In this document: positions 1-8,133 of the stretch, piece by piece
Layout of the letters: each line of letters starts with the position of its first letter
How positions within the stretch are numbered: position 1 is the first letter of the stretch
Assembly (NCBI RefSeq): GCF_019823105.1
Contig: NZ_CP081960.1
Coordinates: 310,001-374,000, forward strand
Source: Halobaculum magnesiiphilum
GTDB lineage: Archaea; Halobacteriota; Halobacteria; Halobacteriales; Haloferacaceae
Reading direction: 5' to 3'
DNA length: 64,000 bases
The notes under the pieces: generated by a model
Seen by the model: only the letters and a program-made list of their open reading frames with translations
The model's database searches: none
Told to the model about the DNA's origin: nothing
Program-made: the position numbers and the translations under genes

Positions 1-283
1 CGCCGACGATGAGGTCGACGTCCTCGCGTGCACACTGCTCGCCGGCGATGAAGTTGTTGCCGACGCCGCGCTTGGATCCGAACACCGTCGTGTACTCGGA
101 GGTGTCGTCGAGCGACGCCCGCTCGATGGTGTTCAGGATGTCCGCGCGGTTCGTGTTCAACAGCGCGATCCTGTCGTCGATGCCGGGGTTCTCCTCGCGG
201 GCGAGCAGTTCGGCCGCGATCCGGCCGCCGCCCTCACCCGATGCGACCACGCCCCAACGGGTGAACGTGTCCGCCCGGGACAT
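1..283 (-). CDS. Tubulin/FtsZ-like GTPase, N-terminal part (cut by window edge)
   Basis: The gene starts with ATG at 283 and runs off the left edge, leaving about 94 residues. The visible part is the start of a tubulin/FtsZ Rossmann fold: a glycine-rich first loop GEGGGRI at about residues 16-22, followed by the strand and turn LLNTNRAD at about 45-52, where FtsZ-like proteins place the second nucleotide-binding segment. The ATG overlaps the TGA of the upstream membrane protein by one base, so it is the eighth gene of the leftward operon that starts at 10050. The rest of the domain, including the GGGTGxG signature, lies outside the window, so GTP binding is inferred from the N-terminus and from two clearer relatives in the operon. 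Confidence 0.72.
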   Translation of the reverse strand, partial: MSRADTFTRWGVVASGEGGGRIAAELLAREENPGIDDRIALLNTNRADILNTIERASLDDTSEYTTVFGSKRGVGNNFIAGEQCAREDVDLIVG

Positions 284-2367
284 CAGGCGCTCACCCCCGT
301 CTCGTCGGCGGCGACGTCGGCGTCGAGCTCACGCAGCGTCGTGCGAATGAGGTCGTCGGAGGCCGGTACGGAGAGGAACTTCCGCCGCATTTCGTCGTAT
401 GTCATCGTTTCGCCGTCACTCAGGTTGTGGGTCGTTATGGTGTCCAGCCGCGACCGGAACTGGTCGTGGTCGTACACGAGGACGCGCCCGTCGTCGAGCG
501 TCGCCTCGTGGCCCTCCTCCTCGGCCCACAGGACGAGGAGACAGGGGACGTACTCGGCCGCGACGGGGATGTCCGAGTCGGGCGTGAGGTACTCGTCGGC
601 GGCGAATCCCTCCTCCAACTTGGGCGCCACCGTCGGGAGTTGGCTCCGCACATCATCGGTGTCGTCACCGCAGACGCGCTCGCGGAGCCCGATCTCCTCG
701 AGCACGAGTTCGACGGACTCGTCGTCGGAGACCTGCAACGTCGCCTCCGCGTCGGCGAAGCTCTCGGTCGGCGTGGTCGCGGTGACCGTGTACTCACCGT
801 AGGGCACCTCGTCGAACGTCGCCTCCGTGGCGACGAACGTGCTCGCCGTCTCGCGCTCGGAGACGCCGTCACCGGAGAGTTCGATCGTCAGATCGTGCTC
901 CTCCCCGGTCGAGGTCGCCAACTGCGCGGTGGCGGTCACGGCGTACGACTCGCCGCCGCCCTCGGCGGTGATCGCCGGCACCGACTGGTCGAACTCGACG
1001 CCGTCGTTCGCCTCGGCGTACAACTCGAGGAACGGCGTCGCGTCACGGACCGGCAGGTCGTCGCCGGTTACGCGCCCCTCCGTCCGAACACCGTCGGCGA
1101 TCCGCTCTTCGACCATGCCGTAGGAGTCGGCCACGGAGGCCTTCGACTCGGCCGAGTCGACCGCCTCCGTCAGGTCGGCTGCGGCCGCGAGCCACTCCTC
1201 GCGGAACGCGTCTAGGTCATCGGACTCGCGGAGCCGCGCCTCGTAGTCGGTCGCCACCGCCGGCGGCGCCGTGTAGAAGCCGACCGGCACGTCCGCGTCC
1301 CTGATCACCTCGACGTTCGTCTCCAGTTCCGTCTCGAGGGTCGCCACGACGCTCGTCGCCGCCCGGCGAACGTTCTCGCCGACGGCGTCCAACTCGTCGC
1401 TCGCGAGCGCCGAGTCGATACCTGAGAGCGTCTCGCGCGCCTCATCGAACGTCCGCAGGTCCTCGTCGGCCGCGTAGCGGTCGACGTCGACGGAGTCGAT
1501 CGTCGAGAGGAGCTTGTCGATGCTGTCGCGGTCGGCGGTGAACGCCGCGCTCACCTCCGACTCGGCGTCGCCCTGGGCGTCGTCGATGGCGGCGCTGGCG
1601 GCGTCCCAGTCGGCGTCGTCGATAGCTGCGCGCGCAGTTTCGAGATGGGACTCGATCCGCGCGGCGTCGCCGTCGTACTCGTCGACGGTCGATTCGATGC
1701 GGTCGACCGCGTCCTCGAACACGTCGGCCGCCTCCTCGCGCGCCTTCGAGAGGACGCGCTCGGTCTCCTCGGGGGCACCGCCGTCGGGGACGTCGTTCGG
1801 TACCGTCGAGACCGGCACGCCGTCGCCGTCGAGCACGGACTCGTTGACCGAGCGCGCGCCCTGCCGGGCGTGTTCGATCTGCGAGCGGCCGAACTCCGCG
1901 AACGACTCGTCGCGATCGTCGGCGAAGGTGCTCACGTCGGCCTGCAGCTTGTCGAACTCCTGCACGCGGCCGGGCGAATCGACCGAGATCGTCGCCGCGG
2001 CCACGTCGACGTGGACGCCGGCGTCCCCGAAGTCGTCGGCGACCTGGCGTGCCCGCGTCTCGAGTTCGCCGGGGTCCCACCGGTCGTGTTCGGCCTTGAG
2101 TCGGTTGTACGTCGTCAGTTCGTCGCGGAACGCCTCCGCTGCCGAGCGGGCGGCTTCCTGCACGAAGTCGCCCTGACTGGTATTGTCACGCGTGAGCACG
2201 CCACGGACGTACAGTCCGATGGACGCCACGACGGCGAGGGGCGCCCCGACGCCGATGACGTACACGCCGATCTGTGAGCCGAAATAGAGGAACGAGAGCA
2301 GGCCCACGAGCGCGGTCGCGAGAACGATTCCACCGATTCCGAGTGCTGCCTTGTACTGTCTCTTCAT
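283..2367 (-). CDS. Membrane-anchored coiled-coil protein of the tubulin-like operon
   Basis: 694 residues. Two hydrophobic helices at about 8-31 and 33-56 form an N-terminal hairpin anchor. A long, acidic, Ala/Glu/Asp-rich helical region of coiled-coil character follows, from about 60 to 400. After it comes a beta-rich segment around 455-560 with the look of a carboxypeptidase-regulatory or Ig-like fold (VPYGEYTVTAT), then a mixed C-terminal domain. With the two helices as a hairpin, most of the protein is probably cytoplasmic and able to contact the tubulin-like GTPases encoded on either side. Its ATG overlaps the upstream TGA (ATGA) and its own stop overlaps the next start. I recognise no catalytic motif. 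Role as membrane tether or filament partner is inference from architecture and operon position. Confidence 0.8.
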   Translation of the reverse strand: MKRQYKAALGIGGIVLATALVGLLSFLYFGSQIGVYVIGVGAPLAVVASIGLYVRGVLTRDNTSQGDFVQEAARSAAEAFRDELTTYNRLKAEHDRWDPGELETRARQVADDFGDAGVHVDVAAATISVDSPGRVQEFDKLQADVSTFADDRDESFAEFGRSQIEHARQGARSVNESVLDGDGVPVSTVPNDVPDGGAPEETERVLSKAREEAADVFEDAVDRIESTVDEYDGDAARIESHLETARAAIDDADWDAASAAIDDAQGDAESEVSAAFTADRDSIDKLLSTIDSVDVDRYAADEDLRTFDEARETLSGIDSALASDELDAVGENVRRAATSVVATLETELETNVEVIRDADVPVGFYTAPPAVATDYEARLRESDDLDAFREEWLAAAADLTEAVDSAESKASVADSYGMVEERIADGVRTEGRVTGDDLPVRDATPFLELYAEANDGVEFDQSVPAITAEGGGESYAVTATAQLATSTGEEHDLTIELSGDGVSERETASTFVATEATFDEVPYGEYTVTATTPTESFADAEATLQVSDDESVELVLEEIGLRERVCGDDTDDVRSQLPTVAPKLEEGFAADEYLTPDSDIPVAAEYVPCLLVLWAEEEGHEATLDDGRVLVYDHDQFRSRLDTITTHNLSDGETMTYDEMRRKFLSVPASDDLIRTTLRELDADVAADETGVSA

Positions 2368-3407
2368 AGAATCACCGCCAAGAGGTCACCGCCGCCGAGG
2401 ACGGCGCCGACCGCCGCGACGACGAGCGCGACGACGCCGAGGGCCAGCGGCACCGCGATCTGCTTCGGGCTGTACTGCGTCGCCGTCGAGACGCCCCGGT
2501 CGATCTCGATCTTCTCCAACGTTCGGCGAGCGAGGAGGTAGCCGACTCCCGCACCGACGACGAGGCCGCCCACGAGCGCGCCGCCGAGAACGAGCCGAAC
2601 GGTCATCGCCGCGTTCCCGCCGCGTCGTTCGAGGGCGCTGAGATACGCGTTCAGGTTCTCGCGCGTCGTCGCTTGGGTGGCCGAACGCTTCGTCTCGACG
2701 GCGTCGATCACCGTCCGCGCGTCCTGGGCGTCGCCCGCCTCGGCGGCGGCGAACGTCGCCCGTTCGAGCCGCTGACCCGCGGTCGTCAGGTTGGCTTCCT
2801 CGACGGTCGCCAACTGGTCCTCCGGGTCCGTCTCGAGTGCGCTCCCGTTCTCCGCCGCGGCCGCGAGCGTCTCGGAGGCGTTCGTCGCCTCGGAGCGCCG
2901 CGTCTCGAACGCCTCGTTCGCGCTCCGATACGTCTCCAGATCCGACTGGGATGCGAACTGGAGGGTCACCGGCTCCCCGTCCACGGTCGTCGTGGCCGAG
3001 TACCCGTTCTGAACGCCGATCGTCGGGCCGGAGAGGTCGGACTTCTGTGTCACCGCGCTCGCGGGGTCGATACCGTCGACGCCGGCGGCGACCGTGACGA
3101 CGACGCTCGAGTCACGCTCCGTCACCGACTCTATCCCCTGTGCTTCGCCCGCATCGAAGCCCCACGCCGTGTCGTACGGCTCCGGTTCGTCGCCCGAGCA
3201 GACGTACAGCGTCAGCGTCGTCCCCGGGTAGACGGTCGCGTCGCCGACGCGGTCGTCGGTGTCGTAGTACGCGACGAGCCGGTTGTCCGCGACGCCCGCG
3301 CACGGGGAGTCCGGGTTCGCCGCGCCGGCAACGACGCCGGGACCGACGGCCAACGCGATCGTGACGACCGCCACGACGAGCGCGGCGCTGGATCGCGTCC
3401 CCGTCAT
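2364..3407 (-). CDS. Exported, membrane-anchored protein of the tubulin-like operon
   Basis: 347 residues from ATG 3407, chosen because it lies two bases past the upstream stop and begins directly with a signal-like sequence (residues about 6-31, ending VVAGAAN). A longer in-frame start at 3446 would overlap the upstream gene and put extra residues before the signal. An extracytoplasmic domain with two cysteines follows (about 33-190), then a helical stretch (about 190-265) and two transmembrane helices near 266-293 and 315-347. The short stretch between the helices (RRTLEKIEID and on) would face the cytoplasm if the domain is outside. The fold was not recognised. It probably acts with the 95-aa protein upstream as the outward-facing part of the complex; that is inference. 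Confidence 0.75.
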   Translation of the reverse strand: MTGTRSSAALVVAVVTIALAVGPGVVAGAANPDSPCAGVADNRLVAYYDTDDRVGDATVYPGTTLTLYVCSGDEPEPYDTAWGFDAGEAQGIESVTERDSSVVVTVAAGVDGIDPASAVTQKSDLSGPTIGVQNGYSATTTVDGEPVTLQFASQSDLETYRSANEAFETRRSEATNASETLAAAAENGSALETDPEDQLATVEEANLTTAGQRLERATFAAAEAGDAQDARTVIDAVETKRSATQATTRENLNAYLSALERRGGNAAMTVRLVLGGALVGGLVVGAGVGYLLARRTLEKIEIDRGVSTATQYSPKQIAVPLALGVVALVVAAVGAVLGGGDLLAVIL

Positions 3408-3408
3408 C

Positions 3409-3696
3409 TCAGCGCATCCCCCGGTTCTGATAGGCGAACACCGCACCCCCGATCGCGCCGATCCCGACGCCGAGGCCGCCGCCGAGCAGCGCCGGCGAGA
3501 GCGGGAACGACGCCATCGAGACCGCCGTGTTCGTCTCGTCGTACTGCTGGGCGATCTCGTCGGTGAGCGCGCCGATCGGCTGGCTGTCGGCGGCGGACTC
3601 CTGTGCGACCCCGGTCGTCGCGAGCACGCCGCCCAGCAGGACGAGCCCGACCGCGACCAGCACCGTCGCCCCGCGCGTGCGGTCGACTCCCTTCAC
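3409..3696 (-). CDS. Small exported membrane protein of the tubulin-like operon
   Basis: 95 residues starting at GTG 3696, which overlaps the stop of the upstream tubulin-like gene (GTGA). It has a signal-like helix at about 9-31 (VLVAVGLVLLGGVLATTG), a short polar outside segment rich in Gln, Asp and Ser, and a Gly/Ala-rich transmembrane helix at about 66-89 followed by a basic end, NRGMR. The topology suggests a bitopic protein with a small external loop. There is no recognised family. Tight packing between a GTPase gene and the larger exported protein argues that all three are made together. Confidence 0.7.
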   Translation of the reverse strand: MKGVDRTRGATVLVAVGLVLLGGVLATTGVAQESAADSQPIGALTDEIAQQYDETNTAVSMASFPLSPALLGGGLGVGIGAIGGAVFAYQNRGMR

Positions 3697-4856
3697 GGCG
3701 TCACCCCCGCCGCGTGCTCGGCCGCGAGGTCCTCGATCTCTGCCAGCCGGGAGATGTCCTCGCGCGCGAACGTCAACAGCGTCGTGAACGACGCGAGGTT
3801 CCGCTTCGTCAGCGTCATCCCGATGTTGACCTCCGGGCAGTAGGAGTCGAGCAGCCCGCGGATCACCGACACCTGGATCCGGTAGTCGTCGTCAACGAGG
3901 TACGGCGCGGGCGCGCGAACTTGTCCGATCGCCTTGACCGCGTCCGTCGGGTTCACGTCCTCGACGCTGCGTTTCGAGACGGCCAGTCGCGAGAGCGTCG
4001 CCCCGTCGACCGACTTGCGCCCGACGAACGGAAGCAGATAGCCGGGAAGCGAACGCGTCATCGTGACCGACCGCCCGAGCGTCGCGTAGCCGACGCCGCC
4101 GTCGTCGAGCGTGAGCGACGTGACAACGTCCTGCAGGTCGATCACGGGCGCGTCGAGGTCGTCGTACTCACCGGGGTTGATCCGTTCGAGGATCGGGCCG
4201 GAAATGAGGTCGACGATCGCCGAAGCGGCGTAGTCGTTGTACTCGTTGAACCGGCCCTCCGCGGCGTCCTCGTACGCGAGCCGCTGGTTGTCGATGAGGA
4301 TCACCCCGTCGACGTGTTCCTCCAGTCTGTCGAGCCCGTACATCGCGTTCGTCGCCTGGCGGGTGGCGCTCGGGCCGTCGTCGCCGGTCACCGTTCCCGC
4401 GGTGTTGGGGAGGACCGCGACGGCGATGATGTCCGTCGACGAGCCGCCGTACTCGCGGATCGCCTCCGCGAGGTGTGGCGCGATCCCGCACCCGGTGCCC
4501 CCGCCCAGCCCGAGGAACAGGAACGCGAAGGGCGGCGTGCCGTCGCCGAATCGCTCCTCGTAGGCGTCTACTAACTGGGGCTGCTGTCCCGAGAGCGCGG
4601 CATCGGCCTTCTCCGGGTCCCTGCCGAACCCGCCTGTTACCTCCTCCTCGAACCCCGCCGTAGTGCCGGGTACGAGCCCACTCCCCTCGGAGACCCCGTA
4701 CCACGCCTCCCGTTCGATGTTCGAGAGGTTCTGGAGGTCCCGTATCGTCGAGTTGAACGCGACTGGCGTAGCCAGTTGGGCGACACGCTGGTGGTCGAAC
4801 ACCGCATCCACCAGCGAACACCCGGCCTGACCGGCGCCGACAAAGAGATATGGCAT
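3693..4856 (-). CDS. Divergent tubulin/FtsZ-like GTPase (387 aa)
   Basis: Tubulin/FtsZ-superfamily protein. The first nucleotide loop reads VGAGQAGCS at residues 7-15, resembling the GQxG of tubulins; the phosphate-binding signature GGGTGCG is at about 119-125; and an NQRL segment near 195 fits the T6 position, followed by an Asn/Asp-rich NEYNDYAAS stretch near 210-220 where the T7 catalytic loop should lie. It has roughly FtsZ/CetZ length but lacks obvious FtsZ hallmarks such as a conserved C-terminal tail. It resembles the Tubulin_2/FtsZ-like group that Makarova and Koonin described as a putative membrane-remodelling family. The 81-bp gap ahead of the gene is the largest inside the operon and could hold an internal promoter. 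Confidence 0.85.
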   Translation of the reverse strand: MPYLFVGAGQAGCSLVDAVFDHQRVAQLATPVAFNSTIRDLQNLSNIEREAWYGVSEGSGLVPGTTAGFEEEVTGGFGRDPEKADAALSGQQPQLVDAYEERFGDGTPPFAFLFLGLGGGTGCGIAPHLAEAIREYGGSSTDIIAVAVLPNTAGTVTGDDGPSATRQATNAMYGLDRLEEHVDGVILIDNQRLAYEDAAEGRFNEYNDYAASAIVDLISGPILERINPGEYDDLDAPVIDLQDVVTSLTLDDGGVGYATLGRSVTMTRSLPGYLLPFVGRKSVDGATLSRLAVSKRSVEDVNPTDAVKAIGQVRAPAPYLVDDDYRIQVSVIRGLLDSYCPEVNIGMTLTKRNLASFTTLLTFAREDISRLAEIEDLAAEHAAGVTP

Positions 4857-4937
4857 TGTCTACCTGACCCGGACTTTTGGTAAGGCCAACATAACTCTAC
4901 CGTCACATGTACGCTTTGCGATAACTGGAACCGGGGG

Positions 4938-6467
4938 TCACCCGCGGAGCCGTCTAAGCATCACGCTGTACTCGTTCCGTTCGTACAGCGCCTCGACTCG
5001 GTCGAGCAAGTCGTCGGCCGCCGAGGCGATCCCCCGTGCGCGCCCCTGCTCTCCGGCCGAGAGCGCCTCGCGTGCGTGCTCCTCCATCGTCTCCGTCAAC
5101 GACAGGAAGAACATCGGGATGCTGTGGTTGTGGTCGGTTCGCGAGTCGACGTACCGAGTGCGGATCTCCTGTCTGCGCTCGTCGAGCGCGTCGACCGCTG
5201 CGCCGGCATCGCCGACGGCCGTGCCGGCGTCGTCGCCCGTCACGTCCCCACCAACCGCGCCTCCGCCCACGGAACCGTCGGCGGCCGTCACGTCCGTGTC
5301 GGCCCCGCCCCCGGTCGTCCCCGATTCGAGCAGCGGGAGCAAATCGCGCTCGTAGAAGGCGACCTCCTCGCGGACCGCGTACGGGACGACGGCGTTGCTC
5401 GCGTCGGCGCGGTCCAGCATCGCCTCGAGGCGATCGACGCGGTCGCCGAGGGCGTCCGCGACGGGGCCGTCGATCCCGGACACCGTCTCCCCGAGCGACC
5501 GGACCCGAGCGGCGACGTCTTCGGCGTCGACATCGGCGGTGAGGTTCCGCACGGTCGCGGCCTCGTTGAGCGCGTCGACGCCCTCGCGAAGCGCGTCGGC
5601 GACCTCCTCGGGGTCGTCGCTGGCGACGCCGTCGAGCAGGTCCCGTGCCGGCTCACACTCGGCGCGGTTGTTCGCGCGGACCCGTCGCGCCGCCTCCGAT
5701 CCCGGCGCGCCGTCGGCGACGGAACCGGAGTCGGCGTCCGTGGCGGCCTCCGCGAGGAGTTCGACCCGCTCGGCCAGCGTCGCGTCCCGCCGCGGCTGTG
5801 GGCCGTCGATCCGCCCGAGCGCGCGATCGACGACGACGCGCGCGTCCTCGACCTCCGTCGCCGCCGCGTCGCCGTCGACGCCGGCGGCCTCGGCCATCCG
5901 GGCCACGCCCGCCGCGAGGTCGTCGTCGACGCCAGTCAGTCGGCCCGCGGTCCGCTCGGGGTCCTCGGGTTCGATCGCCCGGTCGATGTCGTCGGCCGCC
6001 TCGAGCCTGTCGACCGCGTCCGAGAGCGCCTCGCGGACCGCTCCCTCCCCCGTCGCCGACGGGGTCGCGAGCGCGTCGAGCAGCGACGCGGCCCGGTGGC
6101 CGCTCGGTCGCTTCGATCGGGACACGTCGTCGGCGACGGTCGCGACGACGCCGTCGCCCTCTGAGCCGCCCCCGCCCTGCCCTCCCGAGACGGGCCGATC
6201 GATGCTGAGGCGTCCACGCTCGACCAGCATCGCGAGTTCCCGTGCCTTGTCGGCGGGCGGGGCGTCGTTCTCGACGCGGCCGTCGGGGCCGGCGATGTCG
6301 GCGGCCGCCGCGAGGCGGTCAAGCGACTCCTCGAGTTCGCCGAGCGTCCGCTTTACGTCGCCCTCGGTCGGCCGCGAGCCGAGGCGATCCGCGATCGCCT
6401 CGATGTCGGGTTCCTCCGAGCCGCCGAACAGCCCCATGAACACGGCCGCGATTGGTGGTCCCGACAT
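4938..6467 (-). CDS. Soluble acidic helical (coiled-coil) protein of the tubulin-like operon
   Basis: 509 residues, very rich in Ala, Asp and Glu, almost entirely predicted helical, with no signal peptide and no membrane segment except a weakly hydrophobic N-terminal stretch (AAVFMGLFGG). A second possible start is the Met of MGLFGG at 6435. Two low-complexity Gly/Asp linkers, near 95-110 and 390-430, divide it into helical blocks. The C-terminal block (about 440-509) contains the least repetitive sequence, including HNHSIPMFFLSL, and may be the conserved interaction domain. It sits three bases from the zinc-finger tubulin gene upstream. Probably a cytoplasmic adaptor or filament-associated protein; function not recognised. 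Confidence 0.75.
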   Translation of the reverse strand: MSGPPIAAVFMGLFGGSEEPDIEAIADRLGSRPTEGDVKRTLGELEESLDRLAAAADIAGPDGRVENDAPPADKARELAMLVERGRLSIDRPVSGGQGGGGSEGDGVVATVADDVSRSKRPSGHRAASLLDALATPSATGEGAVREALSDAVDRLEAADDIDRAIEPEDPERTAGRLTGVDDDLAAGVARMAEAAGVDGDAAATEVEDARVVVDRALGRIDGPQPRRDATLAERVELLAEAATDADSGSVADGAPGSEAARRVRANNRAECEPARDLLDGVASDDPEEVADALREGVDALNEAATVRNLTADVDAEDVAARVRSLGETVSGIDGPVADALGDRVDRLEAMLDRADASNAVVPYAVREEVAFYERDLLPLLESGTTGGGADTDVTAADGSVGGGAVGGDVTGDDAGTAVGDAGAAVDALDERRQEIRTRYVDSRTDHNHSIPMFFLSLTETMEEHAREALSAGEQGRARGIASAADDLLDRVEALYERNEYSVMLRRLRG

Positions 6468-6470
6468 TGG

Positions 6471-8111
6471 TCACAGCATGTTGGACCGGCCGAGGCAGTC
6501 GAACAACGGCTGCACCTCGTTCCACACGTCGCGGATGTCCTCCGCCTGCACGCTCTGGCCCTCGTCCTTCAGGCGCTTGGCGTGCTCGTACATCGACTCC
6601 AGCGACGGCATCCGTGGGTTCCACAGGGTCCCCCACATGAACACGTCGTCGAGGTACGGGATGACGAGCTGGTTCAGCTGCACGTCGACGGTCTCGACGC
6701 CCGAGCGCGAGCCGGCGTCGAGGAACTCGTCGCCGTTGAGGATCTCCTGAAGCGTCCCGTCGGTTACGAACTCGGAGACGTCCGACATCTGCTCCTCCGG
6801 CCCGTAGATCATGAAGTTGCCGCCCCACGCCGTCGAAGGGTCGAAGTCGGCGAGCCGGTTCTGCAACAGCGTGTTGCGCGTGAGCAGTTCGAGGCTCGAC
6901 CGCGAGATGTCGTCCGATCGAAGCCGGCCCAGCGCCGGCGCGAGCACGACCGCCGGGCGCTCCTCGGGCGCCATGTCGTGCGGATACTTGTCCTCGACCA
7001 GCCGGAAGCTGTCGGCCACGTCGAAGACGCTCCCGCGGATGCTCATCGTCGCATCGCGGTCGGTGAGTTGCGGCGTCGACGACATCGTGAACGCCTCCAG
7101 GAACGCCACCAGCGGCTTGTTGAGGTCCGCGAACTCCGGCGGGTTGTACTGGTCGATCCCCTCGATACGCGGCTCGATGTCGGTGCTCGCACGGCGCAGG
7201 TGGTCGTTGTTGAACGGGATGATCGCGTCGGCCGACCGCGAGATGCGCGACAGGCCGATCACGCCGTTCGTCTTCGCACGGCCGCCCACCGCGGATTGCT
7301 GTCCGCCCTCCGAGGGAATGACGACGGAGCTGAGGATCGCCTGATCGATGACGAGTCCCGACTCCTGGACCTCCTCGCGGAGCTTCTCGGCGATGACCGG
7401 CGTCGCCCCGCAGCCGGTGCCCTTCGTGACGCTGTGGACAAGCATCACTGCCTGCGCGTCGCGGATGTCCTGGCTCGTCATGTCCCAGCGGTCGCGGAAG
7501 GGGTTGCTCCCCTCGGCGAAGTCGGCGGCCGCCACCTTCGCGCCGTTGCTCCAGCGGTATCCCATCCCGCTGTAGCCGTGCTTGCCGAACCCGATGATCG
7601 AGTTCGACAGGAGGTCGTTGCGGGAGTACTCCTTCAGCTCCTTGGTGTAGTAGGTCTGCTCCAACTCCGCGATGTTGGTGTTGAGCAGGCCGTAGCCCGC
7701 CAGGCCGCCCTGCCAGATGCGGGCGCGGTCCTCGTGGTTGCGCGCGAGCGTGTCCCGACGCATCAACACCGCGTCGACGATGTTGTTGCCGGCGCCGCCG
7801 ATCCCGATGAGGAACCACTTGCGGCCGTACATCTCGCCGTCGTCGTCCATCGACACCGGACCCAGGTCCTCGGCGCCGCCCAGGTCGGGCGGGGCGTCGT
7901 CGTCGCCGGCGGGGGTATCAGGACCGCCAGCTCCGGCGGCTCCGTCGCCGTCCTCGCCCGCGCCCTCCTCGAAGAGGTGGGCGAACCGGTCGCCGTAGAT
8001 GGCCCGAACCGACGGCTGCGCGTCGCCGTGGGCGTTCAGAACGTGTTCCTCGATGCTATCCTCCTCCCAGTCCGCCGGTGCGGTAAAACAGATCTCGCAG
8101 GATTCGGTCAT
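6471..8111 (-). CDS. Tubulin/FtsZ-like GTPase with N-terminal zinc finger (546 aa)
   Basis: The first 30 residues carry a C2H2-type pattern: C5 and C8 (CEIC), then two histidines near 23 and 28 (HVLNAH). An acidic, Gly/Pro-rich linker leads to a tubulin-like domain from about residue 93: GIGGAGNNIVD as first nucleotide loop, LLNTN as the next strand, SVTKGTGCG at about 225-233 as a variant of GGGTGxG with Lys in place of Gly, and NNDHL near 300 at the T6 position. The rest is longer than in FtsZ, with a well conserved-looking C-terminal region (YLDDVFMWGTLWNPR). Zinc-finger fusion to a tubulin fold is unusual; it may recruit a partner or DNA. Polymerisation and GTPase activity are inferred from the family, not shown. 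Confidence 0.85.
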   Translation of the reverse strand: MTESCEICFTAPADWEEDSIEEHVLNAHGDAQPSVRAIYGDRFAHLFEEGAGEDGDGAAGAGGPDTPAGDDDAPPDLGGAEDLGPVSMDDDGEMYGRKWFLIGIGGAGNNIVDAVLMRRDTLARNHEDRARIWQGGLAGYGLLNTNIAELEQTYYTKELKEYSRNDLLSNSIIGFGKHGYSGMGYRWSNGAKVAAADFAEGSNPFRDRWDMTSQDIRDAQAVMLVHSVTKGTGCGATPVIAEKLREEVQESGLVIDQAILSSVVIPSEGGQQSAVGGRAKTNGVIGLSRISRSADAIIPFNNDHLRRASTDIEPRIEGIDQYNPPEFADLNKPLVAFLEAFTMSSTPQLTDRDATMSIRGSVFDVADSFRLVEDKYPHDMAPEERPAVVLAPALGRLRSDDISRSSLELLTRNTLLQNRLADFDPSTAWGGNFMIYGPEEQMSDVSEFVTDGTLQEILNGDEFLDAGSRSGVETVDVQLNQLVIPYLDDVFMWGTLWNPRMPSLESMYEHAKRLKDEGQSVQAEDIRDVWNEVQPLFDCLGRSNML

Positions 8112-8133
8112 TTTGTAGTCTCTATGGATGCGG

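Noticed and set aside
427-1215. Long plus-strand open frame opposite the 694-aa membrane protein
   Set aside because: It is the high-GC antisense shadow of a gene with clear membrane helices, coiled coil and tight operon spacing. Its composition is Val/Arg-rich with no family pattern.
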